This document shows, piece by piece, positions 39,166 to 50,290 of a DNA stretch of 64,000 nt. Numbering within the stretch: position 1 is the first letter of the stretch; every line of letters begins with the position of its first letter. Origin of the DNA: Terfezia claveryi (taxonomy: Eukaryota > Ascomycota > Pezizomycetes > Pezizales > Pezizaceae); the NCBI GenBank assembly GCA_015179025.1, contig WHUX01000083.1, positions 62,001-126,000 of the forward strand, written 5' to 3'. The notes below the pieces were generated by a model, which was not told the DNA's origin, did no database searches, and saw only the letters and a list, made by a program, of their open reading frames with translations. A program made the position numbers and the translations under genes.

Positions 39166-42100
39166 CTAAGGCAACCGAAACCCTCGAGGAGAAGTTGGTG
39201 ACCTACTCCTCTCTCTAACTTGAGCATTACTAGCGGACCTATTCCTCAACCCTGCGCTACTCGGGGACCGCGCTACATACGATCTAATTTGTCTTCCCCA
39301 TTCCGATGAGTCCAAAGCGTCCTCAAGCACACTTTGAACAGAACCCGCACGGCCCGTAGCGATGCCCCTATCAGGAGGCGACTCTGACACGGGGCTATGC
39401 GTCGGACTGTGTCGTGGGGAATTCGTTGGGCTAAGATGTTGTGGTGTACTAGGCATACTCTGGCCTGGACTACTGCCACCAGGGCTGCCAACTCCACTCG
39501 GAGACATTCCGCCTGGAGACATCCCCCGTTGGGAGTATGTGTCGCCATCGCGATCGCCTTCCGCGGGGCTAATGACAATACCTAGCTGGGGTCGCCTCGG
39601 AGTCGAGAGGGTCGATAATCCACCTAAGTCGAGTGGTCGGGCTCTCGAGGGCGATTCTGAGACATTATCATTATCGACAAAAATTTGGGGAACGCCTGGT
39701 GATGTCGGGTTTACAAAAAAGAAGGGTCCTCCAAAGGGATTGTTCAAAAAGCTCGGGTGCCCCAAGGAGGATGCCTGTGAGGCTCGGGTTTCCTTATATC
39801 GCTTACTCCAGTACCTATAACATTACATGAGTTGCCAGTTGCTGCATAAAGGGTGGGGTTGGGGGGTAAGGTACGACATACAAAGTCATAAAGAAGCCTC
39901 GGACTGTGTTACGTTTGACCTGTTCTTCAACCTTTTGCATTCGCCACCTTCGCCGAAGGAATTCTTCGAGTCTGCATTTAAATTGTGTTTGTGTTGGTGG
40001 TTGGATTACCTATGGATATTGAATGCACTCACCTTAAACTCTTGCTATCGTTGATGATTTTGTAATGGGCGAGAGTAACCATGATCTGGTTGAATCCGAT
40101 ACCATTATCTCTGTCCGCTGTAACCATACATTCTTCGTAGAAGAGATTAAAAAAGAGCCTCTGTCTGCGAATTTTACTGACAGGCATCATAGACAGTCTC
40201 CTGTTCAGAGCATCGATATCGACCCCGTCGATAATACCTACACCAGTTACATCCGTACGACAGTCGTCCAAGATATTGGGAACCCGATAACTCTCGTCTT
40301 CATGTATCCGCATAGCAAAGATACCCGAGAGGTGTCCCAGAAGCTTTGCGAAGTCTTCTTTCGGTATATACCCCGTTCCGTCTGGATCAAACTTTGCCCA
40401 GGCATATTTGAATGCCCGGATTTCGTCTCTTGAGACCGAAGACAGGTTTCCTGACCGTTGGTACACATAACTGAAACTCTCGTAGATGAGAGACACGAAC
40501 TATCCCAGTTATAAGTATCATAAACACAAAAAAACGCTCCGGGAGGGGAGAAAACTTACCAAGCTGACGAAGATATACATGCTGATTATATTCCACGAGA
40601 CAAAAAGCGCCCGTGCATATCCTTCACTCCCACAATCACTATCGAGGAAACTCTTTCCTTTCACACAGAAAGGCTCATTGAGTTCAAAATCGCTCATTAC
40701 TGAATTCCAGCCTTCTCCACAACTCATCCTGAAGAGGAGAATTAGCGCCTTGGGAACAGTTCTGAAGTTTACATTCCCATTTCCGTTTGGGCCAATCTTT
40801 GTGAGACCAAACGTCTGCGTCAATGCAATGGCATAAACGAGAAATAGGACAAACCAAGTTGCTAGAAGACTGCCAATTGCCGTTAACGATGCGGAAGCGG
40901 TTTTGAATAGGTGGTCAAGTTGATTATTTCGGGGGATCAACAAAAACACGACCTGTGCACACATTGATTAGCGACATTGAAATCTTCCATACACTCCAAT
41001 GATAAAAACCCTTACCGATACTAAGAACAGTTTCTGTAACTGGATAAACGTTCTGTTTTCATACCCCGCCAGGAGGAGAATAGTAGTAATAAACGTTCCT
41101 CCTACCGAAACCAGCCCGTATATATCCCATTTGCTCCTAATGAACCTAGTCCACGTCAATCCAGTGATCCTCACCACAATATTCCCCACAAACACAGTTG
41201 TAAAAGACAAGAATAAGAAATCCCTCGCTCGATCAAGTGACACCGGTGAAGGGTAGTATTCTAGGAGCAGCATGACAGCGTGTAGGCCCATTACCCAGGT
41301 CATTGCTTTTTGCCATGAGGATCGCTTGTATGTAGACATGCGATAGCACCAGCTTTTCCATTTCTCATCAGGGCTATTAGGGGGTCGTTTAGATGGGGAG
41401 ATTTGGCGGAGAAGCTTCCTCAATTCCAGCCATGATCGCTGGTCGGCAGTCAGGTATGCGACGCCTGTTTGTTCCGTATAATTCCGCATGAAGACAGATA
41501 CGAACAAGGTCTATCGGATAACTTATCAGGATTGATCCATGTAATAAGCTCAGGGTAACATACCAAGACAAAAACAGCTCCTAGCAAGTTGAACACCACA
41601 AAGAACATTGCATTCCCCTGCGCTGCCAATGGCTGCGGCTGAAGTCCCCTCCCAACAATACTTGACGCACTCCAAGAAACATCGGTCCAGCCTTCCTGAG
41701 AGACAATCTGGAAAAGAATGAATAGCGAGCTTCCGAATGTATCAAAGTTGGCATAGGGATTCTGCACCGCTTTAGGGGCAAGGACATTCCATGAGTATGG
41801 TGAACTGACATACTCATGTACACAGTCTGTCAAGTTGGTAATATCTGGTGAGCTGTCATTACAGCTATCTAGCCGCCCAGCGAATAAATTGACTCCGTAA
41901 ACAGCGAAGGGGATGATCAAACTAAGCGAGACAAAGGCAGCCTTAAAGAATATGATCAGTAAACCGTTGACAAACAAGCAAAAATTAGCACTCACGGAAA
42001 TAATTTTCTGTACTCCTATTACAATAACAGAATGAAACGTTTCCCTCGCATTATCACTGATGTTCAGTAATCTCAGAGCACGCAATGCCTTGAACGCACC

Positions 42101-45100
42101 AACAGCCCTCGCGATATCACCCTGCTCCCTAAGCGAGGACAGCACGCTGATCCAGAGTGTAATCAATACTACACAATCGATGATACCCCATGAACCCCGT
42201 AAGTATGCATTCGGCGTCCATATCAGGCCATCGGCTATGATCTTGACTAAAGCCTCAAACGTGAACAACGCTGCAAACCCAGCATCAGTAAAGGTAAACC
42301 AATTCCTCAAACTAGGTCCATGTTTCTGAAAATACTGCTTCTGATACATTGGAGTAGTAACACAAGCTAGTACTACCATTGCCACAATTGCAGCGTAAAT
42401 GATTGAAGAAAATATCAACCACGCCGAGCGATATGGCGGGAGTCCATCATAACGGGTATTTCCACGAGCAGGCCACACTAATCTCTGGCATATTCGCCTT
42501 ATCGGGTTACTAGGCTTGAATATAAACAAAGACACATTGTAATTAGGGTGCTTCTTGAGGTAATCGCGCTGGGCCTGCTTTAATCTCCCTTGCGCAGAGA
42601 CGACTTCCTGTGCCATTGCGCCCGGAGCAAGGCCCTGATGAGTATTGGACAACACCGGTTGAGAGTAGAATGGATTGACCTCCTTGGACTTCCATAATCG
42701 CGTCAGCCGGGCCCAAGTCCGCTGTAATGAGAACTTTGACGTTTCGCTGGCCTCTGTTGACCCTGGCGCTTGGTGCAGCGGTACTGCTCTAGGAGGGGTT
42801 ATCTTCCTATCCTGCTTGTCCAAGAACGTATCGACCACCGTCTCTTTCGTCAACATCTCTACTGCTGCTGACCTATATTCCGTAGGATCCTTATTCTTAC
42901 GACGAAACATTGAGCCTAGGGAAAAGCTATATCACGAAGCTTGCATTAGCATCTCCAACAAGACTCAACAGTTCAGAGAAGCTTACTTTTCCGTAACAGC
43001 ACCCAAATCCTTCCTCGCCAGGAACGCCTTAACCTGAAACATACGTTTATCATCCTCTGAGACATCAAAATTCTCCTGAATGACAGCAATAAACATATTC
43101 AAGACGATAAAATTTGATAGAATGAACCATCCAATGAAGAACATCGCACTAACCCAACCGACGTTATATGGAGTCTGGTACTTGGTTGCATTATAGAGTA
43201 TATCTGTCCAATTCTCACTCGAGAATATTTGGTACATGCCCAAAAAGGCATTGTAGATCGTAAAGAATGACATTCGAATTTCATTACCGTTTTTATCTTC
43301 CTGGGGTAGATCTCCTCGCACGAGCTGGACGGCAAATAGTGCGCACAAATACGTGAGCAATGCCACGAAGAAAATCAAATTGAGCAAACCAGACAAGTTA
43401 CCTAACACACGGGCCTATCAATTGTCAGTAAATGGTTCGACACGGAAGGTCACATATCGTATCTCACAAGAAGATGGCGAATGACAGGCAGTGCCCAGAC
43501 AACTCTGTAGACCCTCACAATCTGAAAGATTGTCAACCAGTCATACACCCTCCCCGAGCGGTGTACAACAGGGAGTTGCATGATCAATGTTACAATGGCT
43601 ATTATTGAGTCCGCCCAGTTCTGTTTACTCCTGAAGAAGCCCCGCCACTTACAGAGCAGCCTGAAAAGGATTTCCAAAAAAAGTATCAGGGTAACACCCA
43701 GTTCTATCATTTCCAGTATATGCTCCCTGTGTTCTGGCAGGTCTGCGCTCCTGAAAGTCTGTGCAAGAAAACCACCACTTATAAGGATAATCCAAAGCCA
43801 GAAAGTCCTGTCGTAGAAACGCCGCAATTTACTCATCCGAGTTTGCAAGTCAGGTTCTTGTTTATCGAGTGACTCCCTTCCGGGACCTGTTAGCACATGA
43901 AATAGGGAGATCTCTTGAGTAGAGGCCATACTCTTCATTAACAGTGAAGGCACTTGTCTTAGACTCCTCCCGAATTATTTGAAAAGAAGAAGTAATGACC
44001 GCAACAAGCTAATTGTACTCGGTCAGTCTGAATGTTGTTGGGCGGTTCATTTCATGCACTCTTCTTACCAAGTTAACCAGCCAGAACGCCAAAATTACAG
44101 TACCAAAAGCGAAGACTATCCACCAACAGCATTATTAGACATAAAGTTCAGACAAAAGGCAGAAAGGCATTCTTACACAAACAAGCGGCCAAATAATCGC
44201 TATCCGCAGTATAATACATCAACGATGTGAAGGTATTGCTTGTCATTATCACAAATACCAATTCTAGTGAATGCAGTATATCGTCAAACGAGACCGTGTT
44301 CCCATACGGGTTATCCCCTACGATACAGAACGAGTTGATCGGACAGATGTAACCCTTGGCATGTTTAGCACCATCGGTACCATCCGCGTTGATAAATGGC
44401 TCTGCTTTCCCTGTTACGGCGCTCAAGTGACCTCCGCAAAATTGAAATTCATGCGTGAAGTTTGCCTGTACACCATGTGGATCAACCCATACACAGTTAC
44501 GTCGGAGGGAACTTTTGAAGCTTTGGACACCAATAATTGCAAAAATAAGCCTATATAGTGTCATTTAATCTCATGTGGCCCTTAAATGAGAGAGATCAAC
44601 CCAGTGACATACCAAAAGAAGCCAATCAACACCATGACATTGACAAGTAACGGCGCCGCCTTTTTCAAACTCCTTAGAATGACCGACGTTCCGCTCGTGA
44701 TCCCTAGCAGCCTCAAGATTCGCAAACAACTCATCATCCTGAAAACATAGAAATGGTGTTGAGTTTCATATCCAGTGAGGGTAAGCCCCAGCGAAACCCA
44801 GTATGAGCACACAGCAAGAAAATCCAATCGATTGAACGAGTGTCTGAGAAACGCTCTTCGAGCCAGCCGATAGCATTGCTGTGATTGGGTATTTGCCGGT
44901 ACTCCGTCTGCAAGTTGAAGGTTCGTGATAGACCTCAACAAAGAAGGCCCAACAGGTTCAGCAGCTTTGGGCGCCTTGTCTAACTGCTTCCTAGGCGAGA
45001 ACAATTCCCGGGCGCCTTTGATTATCTGTGCCCGTAATATTTTAGCTGTATCTACATCATTTGCTTTTTGGGGATTAATAATGAATCCTGAAACAATAAT

Positions 45101-46908
45101 ACGAGCTATGGCTTCGAGCCTGAGGAACGGTCAGTGATGCTTAAGTTTATCTAGATAACCTTCTTCTTACGTATAAATAATAAACAAGACAAGGATAGCG
45201 TAGTCGATATTGGAAGTGCCCCATTCTTTATCACGAGGGTCATCGAAGACGCTCGGAGCTGCATCAATAGTCAGTAGTATTGTCTGGGTCACAATCAAGA
45301 GCAAAATTATTGGCTCAGTAGCCCTGAAGCAACGTCAGAACGTCTATTGCATAAACTAAGATATAGGACCAAAACTTACGGGTGCACCAAGACACTACAT
45401 AGGCGTACTCTCAGCCAGTTGTCTGGGCCAAATATCCTTAAAGAAACACCTTTCAGTGGATTCATCTGCTCTTGTCGCCATAGATGTTCCTGGCGTGGCC
45501 TATGTGGAGGATGAGCGATATGTTCAGGTCGATGTAAATGATGTATTTGGGATGGTGACTCGGGCTTTTCAAATGTAACATCATCCAGCGGGATGTCTGC
45601 TGGATCTTGTGTCACTGTAAGATACGGGGAAGGCGGCGGAGGTAAGTCGTGGTCCTTTGTAGATGATTTTCGACGCAGGGTTTGCTCTACAGCAGAAGGG
45701 TCATTCCCAAGGTTGACAACACGTTGAGACATCATCCCCACGGCAGTTGACAGCCTCCGCCCGAACGTCCCTGCACTCGCGGGGGACAGTGATTTCCGTC
45801 TTGATATTGACCCTGATCGTCTCATACCTTGCTCTGCAATGTTCAAATCATCTCCCAGCCACCCGCGAGGGCTGCCGCCACTGAAAGGTCCTCCAAATGA
45901 CGGTGTGAATTGGGGAGATAAGTAAGCAGTACCTGCTCCACCTTCAAGGTTTAGGCTCGACCCAGCCATAGGCTGCATATTACTCGATGCCGTAAGAGGG
46001 GCATCATCACCCTCATCTGGTCCGACAATAGACATTAGCCGTATATCCTGATCCGGCCCCACTGCCCATGGTGGAGCATCATCATCTGGTGCAACCCCAG
46101 GCAGCCAGCTTCCCCTTCTCCCTTCACCAGAGCCTCTTCCCCCGTCACTTAGTCCTCCTCCACCTGAGCCAAATCCCAGCAACCAACTACCTCTCCTGGA
46201 CCCACCAGCCCCGTGAGCCCCGCCTTCACTAACACCCAATGCTTCAAACAATCCCTCCTGGAATGCTCTTGGTGTCGGAGCGTCATTATGGTCCTCGTCA
46301 TCCTTAACATCGAGTCCAGTGACCTTCATATCAGGCGCATATCCACTCCCCTTGTGGCTTTTTGTAGCTCCCTCTACTGCCACCCCAAGCTTGCTTTCAA
46401 AATTGGCTCTCGAAAATGGGTTTTGGGCGCTTTGTAGATGCAGGCTTGTCGATAACCTCCTGCCAATATCACTAAACCCACCCGGTTTAAGTCCCCCTCC
46501 TAACTTCGCAGTGTTTGGCGATAGTGAAGCCTGTTGCCCAAAGCCCCTATAGCCCCCACCAAATACCCCCCCTTCCCCCCCTCCACTACTTGAAGATCCA
46601 CCGCCACCTACAGTCAATCCTAATCCTAATGGTGGTCCTCCTTCTCCTTCTCCTCTTTCTCCTTCCCCTCTTTCTCCCCCTCTTCTTTCTCCTTCCCCTC
46701 TTTCTCCTTCTCCTCCTTCCCCTCCCCTTTCTCCCCCTCCTCCTCCTCTAAACCCACCCGGAACTAAACGACCTCCTGCACCACTTTGAGCCGAGCTCGT
46801 AGGACTCTCATCATCATCATCTGGTGGCTGGAGATCTTGTAAAGGTATTGGTTCTGGAGATGATGGTGCCCTGCTTGGATTACTGCTATTAAATCCCGCA
46901 GATGTCAT
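39166..46908 (-). CDS. CCH1: Cch1-type voltage-gated calcium channel alpha subunit
   Basis: Four-domain, 24-segment plasma-membrane calcium channel. With Mid1 it forms the fungal high-affinity calcium influx system. At least ten coding blocks run from 46908 (MTSAGFNSSNPSRAPSSPEP) to 39166 (SPTSPRGFRLP). A 500-residue disordered N-terminus contains a Gly/Glu/Arg repeat. Domain I S1 begins after an intron (PIILLLIVTQTILLTI). Pore-loop positions read: domain I VIMTSNTFTSLMYYT (Asn, about 44240), domain II IFSSENWTDIL (Glu, about 43210), domain III IVSQEGWTDVSW (Glu, about 41700), domain IV RMSCGEGWNSVM (Glu, about 40730). A C-terminal EF-hand-like region follows (KYAWAKFDPDGTGYIPKEDF), then EEFLRRRWRMQKVEEQVKRN and a Ser/Pro-rich tail. 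Some short exons and exact joins were not fixed. Identity is firm. Confidence 0.93.
46610..46750. repeat. pyrimidine-rich minisatellite encoding a Gly-Glu-Arg repeat
   Basis: Repeating TCTCCTTCCCCTCTT-like units. On the minus strand they encode the GERGEGERRGGERGEGERG-type stretch near the N-terminus of the CCH1 protein. Imperfect units suggest length variation. Confidence 0.75.
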
Positions 46909-48401
46909 CTTTGGTACTAAGGGGTAATATCCACAATGAAAGAGCCACGCTGGAGAAGCTCAGGTATAGGAACTATTTAAATCGTAATGCGTGCTGGCCG
47001 TCAAACCCGATGGGAGGGAGCCTGAAGCTCTGTTACCTTTATCTCAGCTGTAGCATAAACTTCTCGTTCAGTGAATCCTGATAGGTTTCAACAATTGTGA
47101 ACTAAGTCTGATTCGTGGACGTCGTGAAAGCAAACGGATACCGATACGGTGGGATGCTGGGATCACAATTCCAGTACCGATCGAGGTGAACTGTTGGGAA
47201 AGCTGGTAACGAGAGACAAATGGGAAACAACGAACGGAATACGCGTGGCGCCGATTGTTAGCACTGAACGGGAGTTATTAGTATGCATGCATGAATGTTT
47301 GGAAGACGGCAGCCAGGGGTCTCATAAGGCAGGGACTATTATGCCCTTCAGGGACTTTTGAGATGTGGGGTGCGATGCGATGCGTGATATACTACATAAC
47401 AGGTGCTGATGCGCAAGCATAAAGTATCTTCTAACGTCAGAGAAATACTTCGGTGCGAGCTTACTTTATAGCAGCTAATACTTATATACCTATACAGGTA
47501 CACCTAGCACATTGCAAGAAGATACTGTGAATTCTATACAGTAGCTCAACCCTCCGAAAACCCTCAGGTACAGAGTGTGCCAACCCAGACTAGGTACAGA
47601 GTATAGTATCGACCTGTTAGCGATACCGCTGGGATAGTACCACACGGCAACCTACCAACCTAAGTCATTCATCATTGCAAGATAGAAATCTGTACTCCCT
47701 TAAATTCGAAATACTCTTATCCTTAGCCCCTTACGATGACCCATGCGCAAATGAATATTGTAAGAACTTAGGGTTGTGGGGCCACCAGTCCTTGTTCTAT
47801 CCTTTCCTGGCTTCGAGATCTAGTGAAATAGATAAAGTTGCTAACAGAAACTCTTCCAAAAAATAACTCCCCCATGCTGAACGGTAGAGGCCGGCAGTGT
47901 ACACTTGAGAGCTAGCAAGTTCTTTCTGGGCAATATATTAATCTAGATAAATATGTTCTGGGCCGCTCGCAGCAAATTTATTTAACCACTGCTTTTGCTA
48001 CATAACGCACTTGAATTAATAAAAATATACGGAGGGCGCGGAACAAAAGTCTTTCCTCCTTCCTACTTGGAAAAAGTGTGCATATGCATATATTCGGATG
48101 TACCGGTAGTTGGCTTATGCACCCGGATTCAGCTTTGCTTGCAAACAGAACCGTACCTACACCACCACACACCCCATCCCAGCTCACACCCTCCCAATTC
48201 ACAATGGTGGCATAAATTGCACTATATTTGTTGGAGGCCCCGGGTTTTTCCCGCAATTATAAGCCTACCTTGCAGCGTGCCTATAGAAGCAAGCCTACTG
48301 CCTATAGGAGAGCACTAGGAGATATCGCAACGTTTGGCGAAAGGAGCGTGATTTCTAAGAACTGTATATGTGGGGGCGTCTATAGGAGAAGGTCTACCTA
48401 C
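46909..48401. other. CCH1 upstream region
   Basis: 1.5 kb between the CCH1 start and the 5' LTR. No gene found. It contains a motif variant GTGCCAACCCAGACTAG (47577-47593), which is the dispersed motif with one extra C. Confidence 0.45.
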
Positions 48402-48495
48402 TGTAGAGGTATCTTGGCAAGCTTGGCATAAGTATATAGAGAGGACGGGGGAGTGAGAGGAGAGGGTCAGCAATGTAGGAACATATATCATTACA
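48402..48495 (+). repeat. 5' LTR (94 bp)
   Basis: Starts TG and ends CA. It matches the 3' LTR base for base by eye. Short for a Gypsy element. Confidence 0.95.
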
Positions 48496-48559
48496 TGGTA
48501 GCAACACCTACGTTGTTCACTCTATATAAGTTACCAATAGGTTTTCGTGAACACTGTGG

Positions 48560-50290
48560 ATGCAGTGGATAGAAAGGCAACAGAGGAGCCTAGACCCATC
48601 AAGCAAGACATCCACCTCTAGGAGCTCCACTATGAGTTACAACCAGGACAACATGGACCCATGGAGGGACCCTAAGTCATTGGCACCTCCGGCCACACCG
48701 AGGATTCAGCCGGGATACCTGTTCAACGAAGGGTCGTTCGATACACCATATGCTGACCGTACACCTCAGTTCTACGAATGGAGGCAAAGGGTGATCGACG
48801 AGGGAACCCAGATATCAGTATCAGCAGCAGCGAAGTTAGCTGCTACAGCACAAGAAGACTACTATCAACAACTCCTGTCTGAAGCCAGTCAGGGGCTGGA
48901 AGGGTGGAAAAAGAAGGCTGAGGAATTGGACGCAGAAATGCAGAAGAAAGAAGACTACTACTAACGCCTAGTAGCCAAGGCAAGCCTTGAGTGTAGGCAA
49001 TGGAAGGAAAAAGCTCAGAGACTCGAAATGAATGAGCAAGGACTAGGGATAGCCCAGAAGCAATGGGGCACTGCAAGTGAGGAACTGAAAGGGGAACTGA
49101 GGGCTAAGGAGGAAGAGATACTACGCCTCAGAGTGGAATTAGCAAAGGGGGGAGGAATGCTGAGGGAAGAGAGAGGGGATAAGGAGAGAGGGTGGGGAGA
49201 GGAGAGGGGAGACAAGGAGAGAGGGTGGGGAGAGGGTGAGAGGAGTAGTAAGCACGGATGGTTTACATTCAAGAACATGGCAGGATTACCACAGTATGAG
49301 GGGCAACATGATGCCGAAAGTGTGATAACGTTTATATGTGCACTAGAATAAGCCTTCGGGCTCCGAGCTCTGGAGACAGGAACGACGGGGTCAACGAGAG
49401 CATGGGGAGACTATGCAATACAACGCTTGACTGGGAAAGCTGCGAAGTGGGCACAGCTGACCTGGCTCTCCTCGGACAGGATTGAATGGGAAGACTTCAA
49501 GCAAAGACTCACCCAAGAATACATTCCAACAGATTACCTCAACAAACTGAAGATAGCATTCGCAAATCTAGCCTGGGACCCGAAGAAACCCCTGACAGTC
49601 TTCAATGAGACATTCAGATCAATAAGATTGCGGCTACAGATAGTAAAGAAGGAAAGAACAAACGATGAACTCGATGCAACCATCTATGACAGCTACATCA
49701 CGAAGATCGAATATGCAGCAACGAAAGAGAAGAATAGTGGACCCGCATGCTTGGTCTATGGGGCATATGTACAGTGGGTAGCATTACAGGAGGGAAAACG
49801 TAGGCCCACCCTCACACAGGCCATGGCATTCTGCAGCAAAATGGACGATATTCACAATCGCCACACAAGTATTGCTATTGAAGGGTTTGATAATCTACCT
49901 ACTGGCGTAACGCCAGCACGCCCCCTCACTACCTCGGAAGGTGGTGATGCTATGGATATCTATGCTATGAATACAAATCGAGGGAGGTACGGGGGAGGGC
50001 GGGGAAGAGGCGAGCGGAAAGGAGCGTCGGGTAAGGGAAGTCCCAGAAGGGAAGGAGGTACGGTAGAAGGCAGCAAGGGGAAGACCAAGGAGAAGCCAAG
50101 CTCCACGACGAAGAACTGGACAGAAGGATGCTTTCACTGCCATAGCCCTGGCCACGTTAAGAAGGACTGCCCAGGACATAAGAAACTCCTTGAATCACAT
50201 GCACGCCGCGATGCTCAGGCTAGGATTACGGAGGTTGAGGACGATGATGAGGATGTGGAGGTTCAAGCAAAAGACAGAGGGGTCACTTAG
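48560..50290 (+). pseudogene. retrotransposon Gag with two in-frame stop codons
   Basis: One reading frame, interrupted only by TAA at 48962-48964 and TAG at 49349-49351. A plausible start is the ATG at 48632 (MSYNQDNMDPWRDPKS); an in-frame ATG also occurs at 48560. The N-terminal part is a coiled coil (EGWKKKAEELDAEMQKKEDY), then a tandem duplication DKERGWGEERG / DKERGWGEGER. The capsid-like retrotrans_gag domain follows (GDYAIQRLTGKAAKWAQLTW, FKQRLTQEYIPTDYLNKL, WDPKKPLTVFNETF), then a Gly/Arg-rich linker and a CCHC zinc knuckle CFHCHSPGHVKKDC. In both stops a single C-to-T change in a CA dinucleotide would explain the loss of a glutamine codon. Structural protein of the virus-like particle in this family. 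Confidence 0.85.
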
